Source: JAEUMD01 sp050250815 (GTDB lineage: Bacteria > Pseudomonadota > Alphaproteobacteria > Rhizobiales > Hyphomicrobiaceae). Taken from it: a stretch of DNA of 64,000 nt. A program made the position numbers and the translations under genes. Under the pieces are notes generated by a model. It ran no database searches and was not told the DNA's origin. It saw only the letters and a list, made by a program, of their open reading frames with translations. Where the stretch lies: the NCBI GenBank assembly GCA_050250815.1, contig JBFWNY010000008.1, positions 1-64,000 of the forward strand, written 5' to 3'. Shown one piece after another: positions 33,932 through 43,243 of the stretch (positions within the stretch are counted from its first letter, which is position 1; each line of letters begins with the position of its first letter).

Positions 33932-36301
33932 ATGAAAGTGGTCTTTCATGCTGCAGGTCGAACGGCCAAGCGGGCACGTCGACGAGTTGTCGGGCGCGGA
34001 CCGCTGCTCGGCTTAGCCGTGCTCGCAGCGGGTTTACTCGCCCCAGTGTCGCACACGGGGGATGCGGCCCCCGCCAACACCGATGACAGCGATAAGGCAC
34101 ACTTCGTCGGCTCGCAGGCCTGCAGTTCCTGCCATGGCGAGGCGTACGCACAGTGGCAGAACTCACATCACCATCGGGCGATGCAGGAGGCCACCGAGAA
34201 GACGGTGCTCGGAAACTTCAATGACGCGGACTACATCAAGGACGGTATCAAGAGCACGTTTTTCAAGAGGGACGGCAAATACTGGGTCCGCACCGATGGC
34301 CCCGATGGCGTGCTCGCTGATTTCGAGATCCGCTACACCTTCGGCTTCTCGCCTCTTCAGCAGTATCTGATAGCGTTGCCTGGAGGAAGACTCCAGGCGC
34401 TCGGCATCGCATGGGATGCGCGTCCGACAGACGAGGGTGGCCAGCGCTGGTATCACCTCTATCCCGACCAAGCCATCAAGGCCGGTGATCCACTGCATTG
34501 GACGGGGATCGACCAGAACTGGAACTTCCAGTGCGCATGGTGCCACTCGACGAACCTTCAGAAGAACTACAGTACCGAAAGCAAGACATATCGGACGACA
34601 TGGTCTGAGATCAGCGTTGGTTGCGAGGCTTGCCATGGACCCGCGTCAGGTCATGTCACCTGGGCCGCGAAGGCTGGTGGCGATGGAAGCACAGACCCGG
34701 CGAAGGGCTTCGCATTCAAGCTGGATGAGCGCCGCGGTGTGAGTTGGCTCATGGGTGCCGGCGGACAAGCGGCGCGCTCGCAACCACGCGCATCAGCCAA
34801 GGAGGTCGATGTCTGTGCAACCTGCCATGCCAGGCGCCAGCAATTTTCTTCGGACGCGGGTTCTATTGGCCGCTTGTTTGATGCCTTCCGGCCGTCGCTT
34901 CTGGAGGCAGGGCTCTACCACGTAGACGGCCAGCAACGGGATGAGGTCTACAAGTATGGTTCGTTCATCCAGAGCAAGATGTTTGCTGCGGGTGTCACCT
35001 GCTCCGATTGCCACAATCCGCATTCGGGCAAGCTGTACGAAAGCGGCAATGGCGTATGCACAAAATGCCATGCCTCGGAGAAGTTTGATGGCAGTGCCCA
35101 TCATCGCCATCCGGCTGGCACCGTGAGTCTCACGTGCGCGGCCTGCCATATGCCGGCGACCACCTACATGGGGGTCGATGCACGCCACGATCATTCCTTC
35201 CGCATTCCGAGACCTGATCGGACGTACCTTCTCGGGACGCCGAATGCCTGCAACTCGTGTCACAAGGACAAGCCCGCGTCATGGGCGAGAGATGCGGTCC
35301 GCGCGTGGCATCCTTCGCCCAATCCCGGCATGCAGAATTTTGCTGAAGCTTTTGACTTGGGCGATCGCAGAGCTCCGGGTGCTCAGCTGGCCCTGGCAAG
35401 GATTGCGGGGGAGCCTGGGGGGGCCAACATCGCCCGGGCCAGCGCCCTCCTTCGGTTGAGTAGTCTTCCTTCCCCCTTTGCGCTCGACGTCGCGACCAGA
35501 TCCCTTGCCATAGATGATCCGTTGGTGCGCGTCGCAGCCATTTCGATTGTGGCTGGCGCCGACGTGACGACAAGGCGCTCTCGCCTCGTTCCGCTCTTGC
35601 GCGATCAGTCACGTTTGGTGCGCATGGAAGCAGCAAGGTCGCTCGTAGGCGAGCCGAGCGCGGGGCTTCCCAGTGATGAGCACGCCGCGTTCGACACGGC
35701 GATCGGCGAGTATGTCGCCGGACAGCTCTTCAACGGCGAGCGTCCAGAGGCGCACGTCAATCTGGGCAATCTCTATCTGGAACAGGGCAAGCCCGATGCG
35801 GCGCGCGCATCCTTCCGTACCGCGGTCGAGCTGGATCGCAGTTTTGTAGCCGCCAGCATCACACTGGCGGAGGTCGAGCGTTCGCAGGGCAATGAGGCAG
35901 CCGCCGAAGCGATCCTGCGCTCGGCTCTGGAGTCCAATCCCAATTCGGGTCTCGTCGAGCACGCACTCGGCCTCTCCTTCATTCGCCAAGGTCGCGTCGA
36001 TAAGGCCATGGAGTATCTCGCGCGGGCGGCGGAACATGCTCCCGATAGCGCACGCTTCGCCTACGTGTTGGCGGTAGCTTTGCACGATACAGGCAAAGCG
36101 CGTGAGGCGATCGAGGCCCTCAAGCGTGGGCTGCTTCGCAATCCTTACGATCGCGATTTGTTATCTTCGCTTGTTTCGTATGAGATGGAATTGGGCAACT
36201 TCACTGCCGCTCTCGAGCAGACAGAGCTTCTTGATCGGCTCGAACCCAACAGTCCCTCGATCGCTCAGTTGCTTGCGCGTCTTCGCCGGCAGGTGCACTG
36301 A
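33932..36301 (+). CDS. Octahaem c-type cytochrome with C-terminal TPR repeats
   Basis: A 789-residue exported protein. After an N-terminal anchor or signal (about 23-48) come eight haem-binding motifs: CSSCH 64-68, CAWCH 201-205, CEACH 231-235, CATCH 295-299, CSDCH 357-361, CTKCH 376-380, CAACH 402-406 and CNSCH 440-444. A helical region (about 450-590) follows, then tetratricopeptide-like repeats (about 600-785, with AHVNLGNLYLEQGKPDAARA and ALHDTGKAREAIEALKRGL). The order resembles cytochrome c554-type multihaem proteins joined to a TPR scaffold. It probably moves electrons in the periplasm, but partner and acceptor are unknown. Maturation needs the Ccm system, not in the window. Confidence 0.88.
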   Translation: MKVVFHAAGRTAKRARRRVVGRGPLLGLAVLAAGLLAPVSHTGDAAPANTDDSDKAHFVGSQACSSCHGEAYAQWQNSHHHRAMQEATEKTVLGNFNDADYIKDGIKSTFFKRDGKYWVRTDGPDGVLADFEIRYTFGFSPLQQYLIALPGGRLQALGIAWDARPTDEGGQRWYHLYPDQAIKAGDPLHWTGIDQNWNFQCAWCHSTNLQKNYSTESKTYRTTWSEISVGCEACHGPASGHVTWAAKAGGDGSTDPAKGFAFKLDERRGVSWLMGAGGQAARSQPRASAKEVDVCATCHARRQQFSSDAGSIGRLFDAFRPSLLEAGLYHVDGQQRDEVYKYGSFIQSKMFAAGVTCSDCHNPHSGKLYESGNGVCTKCHASEKFDGSAHHRHPAGTVSLTCAACHMPATTYMGVDARHDHSFRIPRPDRTYLLGTPNACNSCHKDKPASWARDAVRAWHPSPNPGMQNFAEAFDLGDRRAPGAQLALARIAGEPGGANIARASALLRLSSLPSPFALDVATRSLAIDDPLVRVAAISIVAGADVTTRRSRLVPLLRDQSRLVRMEAARSLVGEPSAGLPSDEHAAFDTAIGEYVAGQLFNGERPEAHVNLGNLYLEQGKPDAARASFRTAVELDRSFVAASITLAEVERSQGNEAAAEAILRSALESNPNSGLVEHALGLSFIRQGRVDKAMEYLARAAEHAPDSARFAYVLAVALHDTGKAREAIEALKRGLLRNPYDRDLLSSLVSYEMELGNFTAALEQTELLDRLEPNSPSIAQLLARLRRQVH

Positions 36302-36593
36302 ACGAGGCCGACGGGATTTGACGTCCGCAGCTCGACGCCAACGCCGTTCCTGCCCCGATGGTCTGAAAATACTTCGTTCCTCAATCCGTCAGGTCAGCCC
36401 TTCAGGCGCTGTTTCCAGGCAGCACCCTTGGGTGAGGAGGCGCCACGAGATGAGATCCATCTCCTTCGCCTCGGAGAGGGAGCTGCGGCAGGGCAATTGC
36501 GTCTCCCGACTTGAGGACTCCCGAAACCGAACTTCCACTGCACGGCGACCGTTGCACTAAGTCCAACTGCGTTCGCCCGGCGCGGCGGACTCC

Positions 36594-36977
36594 TCAGCTT
36601 TTCGCCGGAACGAAGCCGTCGGGCTCTGGCCAGTCGTCGATAACGATGGCCGAGAGTGTCTCAAGACCTTGCAGATAGGCTCGAGCGATGCGATGTGCAC
36701 CGTCCAGAACCTCGCCAGCAGACGTCATGATGATTGGAAAGCTGATATCCGCAGCAAAGATATCACGGGCGCGTTCGGCGACCTTGCGCACAGTGGGTCG
36801 AACGTCCCTGGGGCCGCCGAACCACACGACTTCGTCCAGAATGCTCAATTCATCAATACGGACGGCAACTACCGCTCCGCCTTCCGCTGCGGCCCAAATC
36901 GTCCGCATTCGCCAAAATTCGACGGTGCCGTCAGGACGAGGCGGCCCGTAAAGGATCTTCTGATCGGCCTCGGTCAT
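36594..36977 (-). CDS. Small ParB/nuclease-like-fold protein of unknown function
   Basis: A 127-residue protein. The C-terminal half contains a DGAHRIARAYLQG segment with an Asp-Gly-x-His-Arg core, as in the ParB-like (Sulfiredoxin/ParB) fold, preceded by SFPIIMTSAGEVL. No DNA-binding domain is attached. The ATG at 36977 is chosen because GGAG lies ten bases upstream; a GTG at 36995 is the only earlier start. Function unknown. Confidence 0.6.
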   Translation of the reverse strand: MTEADQKILYGPPRPDGTVEFWRMRTIWAAAEGGAVVAVRIDELSILDEVVWFGGPRDVRPTVRKVAERARDIFAADISFPIIMTSAGEVLDGAHRIARAYLQGLETLSAIVIDDWPEPDGFVPAKS

Positions 36978-37098
36978 CAACCCGTGCTCCAGCACATGTG
37001 AGGGTCAGAGTGGCGCTAGCCACCGTCCAGCAAGGTGCCTTCGGAAACATCAGGGAGCAACGTTGTTGCGCCATGGAGCGGGATGGGATGGGAGGTTC

Positions 37099-37188
37099 TG
37101 GCGGAGAGGGAGGGATTCGAACCCTCGATACCCTTGCGAGTATGCCGCATTTCGAGTGCGGTGCTTTCAACCACTCAGCCACCTCTCC
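37099..37188 (-). tRNA. tRNA-Ser (anticodon CGA)
   Basis: A 90-base class II tRNA on the minus strand. Acceptor GGAGAGG pairs with CCTCTCC; the anticodon loop is CTCGAAA (anticodon CGA); a long variable arm and T-arm GGTTCGAATCC are present; CCA encoded. It is the right-hand border of the accessory block. Confidence 0.96.
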
Positions 37189-37363
37189 GGGTCGACGCAA
37201 GTGTCGGGAAGGCAGGCTTTTTGCCCGAACTCACCGGCCATTGCAAGGGGCCGTGCAGCGATCTTTCCTGCCTCGTCGATCCGCCCCAGAACTATGGCGC
37301 GACGGGCTCTTCGAAAGCCGGCTACAGCGGAGCCTTTCGGCTGCAGTGGGGGGCGTTCGAGGT

Positions 37364-38188
37364 TCAGTCGATCGGTGTGGCATCCGCTGCCGCCCTGCCA
37401 GGGTGGGAGCGGCCCAAGTCAGGGACAACGTCCTCGAAAAGGCAGTCCTGGTGGATCAGCAATCCTGCCAGTGGGTGTTCGAGGTCGAGAGTGAACTGGA
37501 AGCGGTGGGCCTCGATCTGACGGTGCACAATTCGCATCCGGCCGGGTTCGAGCCAGCGAGGCAGCCGCCAACGCCATTGGGTTCGCGGCAAAGCGATGAA
37601 GTAATGGTCCGAACTGAAGACCAGTGCTCCGTCCTCTACGGTAAGCCGCAGGGCCATGCCGATGCCGCGGCCGACGTATTCTTCAAGTCCCGTCGGGCCC
37701 GCGAACCGCTTGACTGAATGCACAACCTGGGGGAAGCGGCCGGCTCTCCGGTAGATGCGCGTCCACAATTGTCCCCCCAGTTCCGGCGCCGCCGTCACGG
37801 AGACGACGGCGGCTCCCGTTGCGCCATCCGTATCGGGCAGAGGCGTTCCGAGAAGTGCCGCTGCCCGCGCCAGCAGACGGCCGGGCCATGTCAGGCGCGT
37901 CGCAGCGACCCGCCCGGAGTAAAGCGTTGCGTCAGGTTCGTGTGGCTCTCCGCCGAACCGTGCGCGCACCTCAGGTGGCAGCCTGTGCCAGGCATCGGCG
38001 CCCAGCAGTGCCGCAAAGGGGCCGGCGTCGTCATCGGGCGAGCGCATGCGGACGTCATGCGACGCACGGGTTCGGGCGGCAATCGCCCGCGACATGGCTC
38101 GGCTCAACAGGCTGCAGCGGGCCCGGGGTGCTGCCATGCGGTATCGCGACGATGGCGAAAGGAGTGGTGTTGGGGTCGCCGACGGCAT
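37364..38188 (-). CDS. DUF4166 domain-containing protein
   Basis: A 274-residue cytoplasmic protein. The conserved domain begins PFAALLGADAWHRLPPEVRARF at about residue 57, the start of the DUF4166 pattern, with LTVEDGALVFSSDHYF in the middle. The first 50 residues are Ser/Arg-rich and nonconserved. The ATG at 38188 is supported by GGGGAGAG just upstream. It follows the GbsR-type regulator by 33 bp on the same strand and is probably co-transcribed. Function unknown. Confidence 0.8.
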   Translation of the reverse strand: MPSATPTPLLSPSSRYRMAAPRARCSLLSRAMSRAIAARTRASHDVRMRSPDDDAGPFAALLGADAWHRLPPEVRARFGGEPHEPDATLYSGRVAATRLTWPGRLLARAAALLGTPLPDTDGATGAAVVSVTAAPELGGQLWTRIYRRAGRFPQVVHSVKRFAGPTGLEEYVGRGIGMALRLTVEDGALVFSSDHYFIALPRTQWRWRLPRWLEPGRMRIVHRQIEAHRFQFTLDLEHPLAGLLIHQDCLFEDVVPDLGRSHPGRAAADATPID

Positions 38189-38220
38189 GTCACTCTCCCC
38201 GGTTTACAGCGAACAACGGC

Positions 38221-38781
38221 TCACCGCGCGTGGCGTCTTGGTGCGACGAGTTTTGCTACCGCTCCGCCCATGCGCATCAAACGAAGCAATGTCGGAGACG
38301 GGAGCCGAAGCAGTTCGTCGAAGGCTTTGTCGAACGCCTGTGTGAACTGCAACATGGCGGCGAGCCGGGCGCGCGCATCCGCACTCACCTGCTTGTCGCC
38401 GGCGGCTTCGGCAGCGCACGAGCGCAACAGCCCGATGGTCGGATCGAGTTCGCGCGCCTTGCGGCCCTCAGCGATACGGCGGACCATCTCCATCATGTCG
38501 CCTTCCGCGGCATAGAAGTCGCGGCGATTACCCAGAACTTGAACGCGCTTCACGATGTCCCATGACAGCAGCTCGCGAAGGCTCGTCGAGACGTTGGATC
38601 GCGCCAGATGCAGCGTCTCGGCGATGTCCTCGGCGGTGAGCGGCCGGGCCGCCACGAACAGCAGGGCGTGGATCTGGGCCACCGAGCGGTTGACGCCCCA
38701 GCGCGCGCCCATTTCCCCCCAATGCAGGACAAAACGCTCGATCGACGGGGGCAGGTCGGAGCTGGCAGATATTTCTGTCAT
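38221..38781 (-). CDS. GbsR/MarR-type transcriptional regulator
   Basis: A 186-residue regulator with the GbsR signature FVLHWGEMGARWGVNRSVAQIHALLF (in two parts, FVLHWGEMGARWG and VNRSVAQIHALLF). A winged helix-turn-helix follows (AEDIAETLHLARSNVSTSLREL). GbsR-type repressors typically control osmoprotectant or export genes. There is no ribosome site; instead the ATG is the exact centre of a 30-bp palindrome, so it may be autoregulated. Upstream of DUF4166, likely an operon. Confidence 0.88.
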   Translation of the reverse strand: MTEISASSDLPPSIERFVLHWGEMGARWGVNRSVAQIHALLFVAARPLTAEDIAETLHLARSNVSTSLRELLSWDIVKRVQVLGNRRDFYAAEGDMMEMVRRIAEGRKARELDPTIGLLRSCAAEAAGDKQVSADARARLAAMLQFTQAFDKAFDELLRLPSPTLLRLMRMGGAVAKLVAPRRHAR

Positions 38782-38795
38782 GACAGAAATATCTG
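38766..38795. promoter_or_regulatory. Perfect 30-bp palindrome on the gbsR-type gene start codon
   Basis: CAGATATTTCTGTCA on the left (38766-38780) is mirrored exactly on the right (38781-38795), so all 15 base pairs match. The centre is the CATG that holds the ATG start (38779-38781 on the minus strand). Binding here by the regulator would block its own transcription or translation. Confidence 0.9.
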
Positions 38796-39071
38796 ATGCG
38801 GGAGGCTGTCTGTCAAGACGCGACGGCTCGCAGCCAAACTGCGCTCATGTTTCCACAGCACTTATGTATCCGCATGGTGATCCACGAATTTGTGCGTGGG
38901 CCTCCACCACGCGCGCCGCTTCGGATCAGCGCAACGGCGGCGGCATCATCGGGCGCGTGTGATTTCGGGAGAGGGATTTTGGGGGCTCACACTCGCCTGA
39001 GAAGGAGTCGGTGCCTATTTGGCCCGCCAACTTTGACGGCAGGCGGGGAACCGTGTAGCCGTCCTGGAGAC

Positions 39072-39148
39072 GGCCCCGTAGCTCAGCTGGATAGAGCATT
39101 CGCCTTCTAAGCGAATGGTCGCAGGTTCGAGTCCTGCCGGGGTCACCA
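39072..39148 (+). tRNA. tRNA-Arg (anticodon TCT)
   Basis: A 77-base tRNA with acceptor GGCCCCG and CGGGGTC (one G-T pair), anticodon loop CTTCTAA (anticodon TCT), T-arm GGTTCGAGTCC and encoded CCA. Confidence 0.96.
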
Positions 39149-39598
39149 TGCAACCCGATGGCCTGGCCCTGCCGTTGGATGAGCCGCACAAGCGCCCAGG
39201 CAGCAACGCGTCATGGTCGGCCTTGCAACGACCTCCATGGTTCAGCACGTGCGAACCTTCGCCGCCTGTTGGGAGCTTTTGGACACTGCCGATCGTCGGA
39301 GGCCCGATCGAGTTGCCATGTCAGCGGGCGGCCACGGCCCGATCCGCGAGCAACAAGCCCTAATAGCGGTCAAGCGCGGCAGGCTGAGTGCCCCGCGGAC
39401 ACGACGGTTCTGCCGCGCCCGGGCAGACCGGCCATCCGTCGTTGACATCGACCCGCATTGGGTGATGGTGACGGCATCAGACTTGATCGACTCGGGGGCT
39501 AGAATATCGCTCAAAGCGAATGCCAGCGGGTCGCCGGAGTGCCCTAGCCGATGGGGTCGCGCGCTTTGCGTCGCAACGCGGGTCGCGACCGGAGACAG
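39149..39598. other. Intergenic region between tRNA-Arg and asparaginase
   Basis: No gene, repeat or clear promoter is visible in these 450 bases. Short frames here have no signal sequence, ribosome site or family match. Confidence 0.5.
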
Positions 39599-40630
39599 AT
39601 GTCGAACCCAGTTCTCATCGAGGTGACGCGTGGGCCGCTCGTCGAGAGCGCGCATACGGGGTCTGTCGCCGTCGTCACACCGGCGGGCGCGCGCGTCTTG
39701 ACTTTAGGCGATGTCACCCGGCCCGTTTACCCCCGGTCGTCGATCAAGGCGTTCCAGTGCCTGCCACTGGTCGAGAGCGGAGCCGCCGACAGGTTCGGGT
39801 ACGGTGACGCCGAGATTGCGCTGGCCTGTGCGTCCCACACGGGCTCGGAGCGGCATGCGCGGCTTGCGGGAAACATGCTGGCGACGCTGGGGCTTGGCGA
39901 GCAGGCGCTGGGCTGCGGTGCGCACATGCCGCTCGGGTCGTCGGCCATGAAGGCGCTGATCCGCAGCGGTTCGGAGCCGACCCAATTGCACAACAACTGC
40001 TCGGGCAAGCACGCCGGCATGCTGGCGACCGCACTGCACCTGGGCGAGCCGATCGGCCAGTACTGGAAGCCGGAGCATCCGGTGCAGCGGCGCGTACACG
40101 ACGCTCTCCAACAGATGTCCGGCTTGTCGTTGGGAGTGGATGTGATGGGGCTCGATGGCTGCTCGGTTCCCAACTGGGCCATGCCGCTGGAAACCCTTGC
40201 CCGCATGTTCGCCAAGCTCGTCACGCGAGCCGGACTTGGCCGCGAGCGGCGGGCCGCCGTCGATCGCATCCTAAAGGCATGCTGGGCCGAGCCAGAACTC
40301 GTCGCCGGTCCCGGACGTGCGGATACCGTCGTCATGCGGCGGCTGCCGGGACGCGTCTTCATCAAAACCGGTGCCGAGGGCGTTTATGCCGGCGGCTTTC
40401 CTGAACTCGGCCTGGGGTTCGCGCTCAAAATCGACGATGGCACCACGCGCGCCTCCGCCGGAGCCGTGATGGCCTTGGTGGAGCGCGCGCTGCCCGAGGC
40501 GCGGGGCCTCATGGCGCGCAAGGTTCTGCGCAGCTGGCGCGGCATCGAAGTCGGGGAAATCCGCACCGCGCCGGCGTTGGAGCGGGGGCTTGAGATCATC
40601 GATTCGGCGCTCGCCCGGGCATCGGCCTGA
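39599..40630 (+). CDS. L-asparaginase, rhizobial (AnsA-like, class 3) family
   Basis: A 343-residue enzyme of the family first known as the thermolabile asparaginase of Rhizobium etli, which hydrolyses asparagine to aspartate and ammonia. It carries the SSIKAFQ Ser-x-x-Lys motif (S47/K50), ACASHTGSERH with a conserved Ser, HNNCSGKHAGML and DGCSVPNWAMPLE with zinc-type Cys residues. No signal peptide, so cytoplasmic. The ATG at 39599 (GGAG four bases upstream) is chosen; the earlier ATG at 39551 has none. Confidence 0.88.
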   Translation: MSNPVLIEVTRGPLVESAHTGSVAVVTPAGARVLTLGDVTRPVYPRSSIKAFQCLPLVESGAADRFGYGDAEIALACASHTGSERHARLAGNMLATLGLGEQALGCGAHMPLGSSAMKALIRSGSEPTQLHNNCSGKHAGMLATALHLGEPIGQYWKPEHPVQRRVHDALQQMSGLSLGVDVMGLDGCSVPNWAMPLETLARMFAKLVTRAGLGRERRAAVDRILKACWAEPELVAGPGRADTVVMRRLPGRVFIKTGAEGVYAGGFPELGLGFALKIDDGTTRASAGAVMALVERALPEARGLMARKVLRSWRGIEVGEIRTAPALERGLEIIDSALARASA

Positions 40631-40809
40631 TACCCCTTCGTTGAGGCGGCCGGATGCCACCCTCCGGCGTGGCCCTGGAGCCTCGCCGGTCGGCATTTCT
40701 GACCGCTATGTGACGCAAACGGCGGATGGCTGGGGGCGCCGCCTTGTCCCTGGCGCATTCAAATGTCAAAAGCAGTTTGAATAACTTGTTCTCGAATCGG
40801 GGTGGTGAA

Positions 40810-42996
40810 ATGCCAACAAGGCTGACGTTCCTCGCGTTGAGCATGATGCCCGTCGTCGCTGCCCTTTCTGGCAGTGCTTGGGCGCAGACGGCTGGCGCGG
40901 GCGAGGTTGCTTTCCCCGCCCAGATTCGCGCGCCGGGAGATAGCGCCGCAGCGCAGGCTCCGGTTGCGCAGGCCCCCGCCGCGGAAGCACCGGCACCGCA
41001 GGCCCAGGCTCCTGAGACCCCGTCTCCGCAGACGCAGGTTCAGCAGACCCCAGCCCCGCAGGCGCCCTTATCGACCGAGACCCCAACCGAGCGCGTGGTC
41101 GTGTTCCCCGCCGAGATGCGCGAGATTACCCCCACAGCCGCTGTTCCCGAGACGCCCGACAAGAGCGGCTCGACGCCTGCGAATTCGACCGCCGCGGCAC
41201 AGCCGCCAGCTTCAGCGACCCAGACCGGTACGCCGCAGACCGCTTCGCCCGAGTCCGGCGCGCCGCAGTCCGTGGCCGTGCGCTCCAGCGAGCCGGCAGA
41301 CAGCGCTGCTCGCGCACCCGAGCCGGCGCCGGCCGCCGACGCGGATGCGGACGCTGCTCCCGTGCCGGAGTCGGGCGCTCCCGATCCGCTAACGCCCAAG
41401 GAGGTGGTCGGACCGCCGCCGCAGGCGCCCGGCGCGCCCACCGCCGCTCCGCAGGCCACTGCAGAGCCCCAGGTCGAAACTCATCCTGTCATCGCTGCCG
41501 TCCGCAACGCCATCTCGCTCATCCCGCAGCCTCGCAACAAGGGTGAGGCCGAAGATCTCGCAGGCGCCAAGGCCTTCTACGAGGCTCGCGCGGGCGCTCC
41601 CGTCTGGGTCGACGACAAGGGCTTCAATGCGCGCGCGCGTCTGGCCATGGGCGAGATTGGCAAGGCCGACGACTGGGGCCTTAACACCGCCGACTTCGAC
41701 CTGCCCGTCATCGAGGACACGGCGCCTTCGGTGCTGGCGTTGGCGGAAGCCGAGATGCGGCTTTCGTTCGCGGCCATGAAGTATGCGCGCTTTGCCCGCG
41801 GGGGCCGCTTCGACCCCTCCAGCATCAGCCGCAAGTTCGATCAGAAGCCGGTCATCTTCGATCCGCGCTCGGTCATCGAGGCCGTGGCGGCGAGCGACCA
41901 ATCCGATGTCTACCTGCGTGGTTTGCATCCAAAGCACGAGCAGTTCCAACGTCTGCGCGAGGCGCTTCTGAAGGAGCGTGGAGCGGTCGCAGAGACGGCC
42001 TCCGAGCCCACCAAGAAGACGCGCAGCAATGGCAGCCGTGTTCAGCGAATCCTTGTCAATATGGAGCGCTGGCGCTGGATGCCCCCGGAACTGGGCCAGT
42101 TCTACGTGTGGGACTCGATCCCCGAGCAGATGACCCGCGTCTACAAGGACGGCAAGCAGGTGCTGTCTGAAAAGATCGTGGTGGGCAAGCTCGAAACGCC
42201 GACGCCCGTGTTCTCGGCGGACATGCAATTCATCATCTTCCATCCCTCGTGGGGCGTGCCTCCCGGCATGAAGTCGCAGGAGCTGGCGCCGCGACTGCGC
42301 AAGTCCGGCAGCGGTGGCTGGTTCAGCTTCGGTCCGTCCGCCTCGTCGATCCTGCGTGCGCATGGGCTCACGGTGACGCGCGGCGGTGTGCGCATCGATC
42401 CCGACTCGGTCGACTGGTCGACCGCCAACATTCACAGCTACTCCTTCACGCAGGCGCCGGGCGCCTCCAACGTGCTGGGCATCGTAAAGTTCCGCTTCCC
42501 CAACAAGCACGACGTCTACATGCACGACACCACGGAGCGTAATTTGTTCGGCGGACGGGTGCGTGCGTTCAGCCACGGCTGCATGCGCGTGCAGAACCCG
42601 ATGCACCTCGCGGAGGTGCTGCTGGGTCACGACAAGGGCTGGTCGAAGGCAGAAGTGACGGCCGCCCTCAATCGCGGCGCGGATGTCGAGCTGACGACGC
42701 CCATCCCCGTGCACGTCACGTACTTCACCATGCACGTCGGCGACGACGGCCGTGTTGTCGAATTCTCCGATCTGTACGGGCTCGATAGCCGTGTCGCCTC
42801 GGTGATGGAGCGCCGCGAGGTGCGTCTGGTGCAGACATCCTCGATCGAGCGCGCCGACGAAGGGGAGTCCGCGACGGCGAGTTCGTCCGACGAACCGGTT
42901 GTGCGCCGTAGCAGCCGTCGTACGCGGTCGCGCGTCGAGCGCAAGCCCGAGCGCGTTCCCAACCCGCTCAACATGTCGAATCCGTTCGGCAACTGA
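40810..42996 (+). CDS. L,D-transpeptidase (YcbB-like) with long Pro/Ala/Gln-rich region
   Basis: A 728-residue exported protein. Signal peptide (MPTRLTFLALSMMPVVAALS, then GSAWA). A low-complexity Ala/Pro/Gln/Glu stretch covers about residues 30-230. A helical domain follows (RGGRFDPSSISRKFDQKPV) and then the YkuD catalytic domain, with H572 and C591 (FSHGCMRVQNP). YcbB-type enzymes make 3-3 crosslinks in peptidoglycan. The C-terminus (from about 690) is Arg/Ser-rich. Starts after a GTGG-rich site at 40801. Confidence 0.9.
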   Translation: MPTRLTFLALSMMPVVAALSGSAWAQTAGAGEVAFPAQIRAPGDSAAAQAPVAQAPAAEAPAPQAQAPETPSPQTQVQQTPAPQAPLSTETPTERVVVFPAEMREITPTAAVPETPDKSGSTPANSTAAAQPPASATQTGTPQTASPESGAPQSVAVRSSEPADSAARAPEPAPAADADADAAPVPESGAPDPLTPKEVVGPPPQAPGAPTAAPQATAEPQVETHPVIAAVRNAISLIPQPRNKGEAEDLAGAKAFYEARAGAPVWVDDKGFNARARLAMGEIGKADDWGLNTADFDLPVIEDTAPSVLALAEAEMRLSFAAMKYARFARGGRFDPSSISRKFDQKPVIFDPRSVIEAVAASDQSDVYLRGLHPKHEQFQRLREALLKERGAVAETASEPTKKTRSNGSRVQRILVNMERWRWMPPELGQFYVWDSIPEQMTRVYKDGKQVLSEKIVVGKLETPTPVFSADMQFIIFHPSWGVPPGMKSQELAPRLRKSGSGGWFSFGPSASSILRAHGLTVTRGGVRIDPDSVDWSTANIHSYSFTQAPGASNVLGIVKFRFPNKHDVYMHDTTERNLFGGRVRAFSHGCMRVQNPMHLAEVLLGHDKGWSKAEVTAALNRGADVELTTPIPVHVTYFTMHVGDDGRVVEFSDLYGLDSRVASVMERREVRLVQTSSIERADEGESATASSSDEPVVRRSSRRTRSRVERKPERVPNPLNMSNPFGN

Positions 42997-43062
42997 CCGC
43001 CGCGATCCGGCCACGAGGCCTGTGCTCGCGTCAGCTGCGAAGCGCGTGAATTTCTTGAGAGG

Positions 43063-43139
43063 TGGTAGCGGGACCCGGACTTGAACCGGGGACCTACGGA
43101 TTATGATTCCGCCGCTCTAACCAGCTGAGCTATCCCGCC
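43063..43139 (-). tRNA. tRNA-Met, elongator type (anticodon CAT)
   Basis: A 77-base minus-strand tRNA with acceptor GGCGGGA pairing TCCCGCT, anticodon loop ATCATAA (anticodon CAT), T-arm GGTTCAAGTCC and encoded CCA. The sequence resembles elongator tRNA-Met of rhizobia rather than tRNA-Ile2, which also has CAT; initiator features (a 1-72 mismatch plus three anticodon-stem G-C pairs) are absent. Confidence 0.9.
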
Positions 43140-43147
43140 GAAAGCGC

Positions 43148-43173
43148 GCCGCGCCGGTTTCCACCGGCGCGGC
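43148..43173 (-). terminator. Hairpin between pmtA and tRNA-Met
   Basis: GCCGCGCCGGT (43148-43158) pairs perfectly with ACCGGCGCGGC (43163-43173), with loop TTCC, flanked by AAAG/CTTT that extends the stem. It lies downstream of the pmtA stop on the minus strand. The T run is weak, so termination is likely but not certain. Confidence 0.5.
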
Positions 43174-43243
43174 TTTCGCGTGTATAGGTATCGGTGGCCG
43201 GAACTGTCAAGCTCGCGCCCAGATCGCGGAGCCGGGCGCGCGG

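Noticed and set aside
41389..43014. 541-codon open frame antisense to the L,D-transpeptidase
   Set aside because: Shadow of the strong YkuD gene; low-complexity and without motif.
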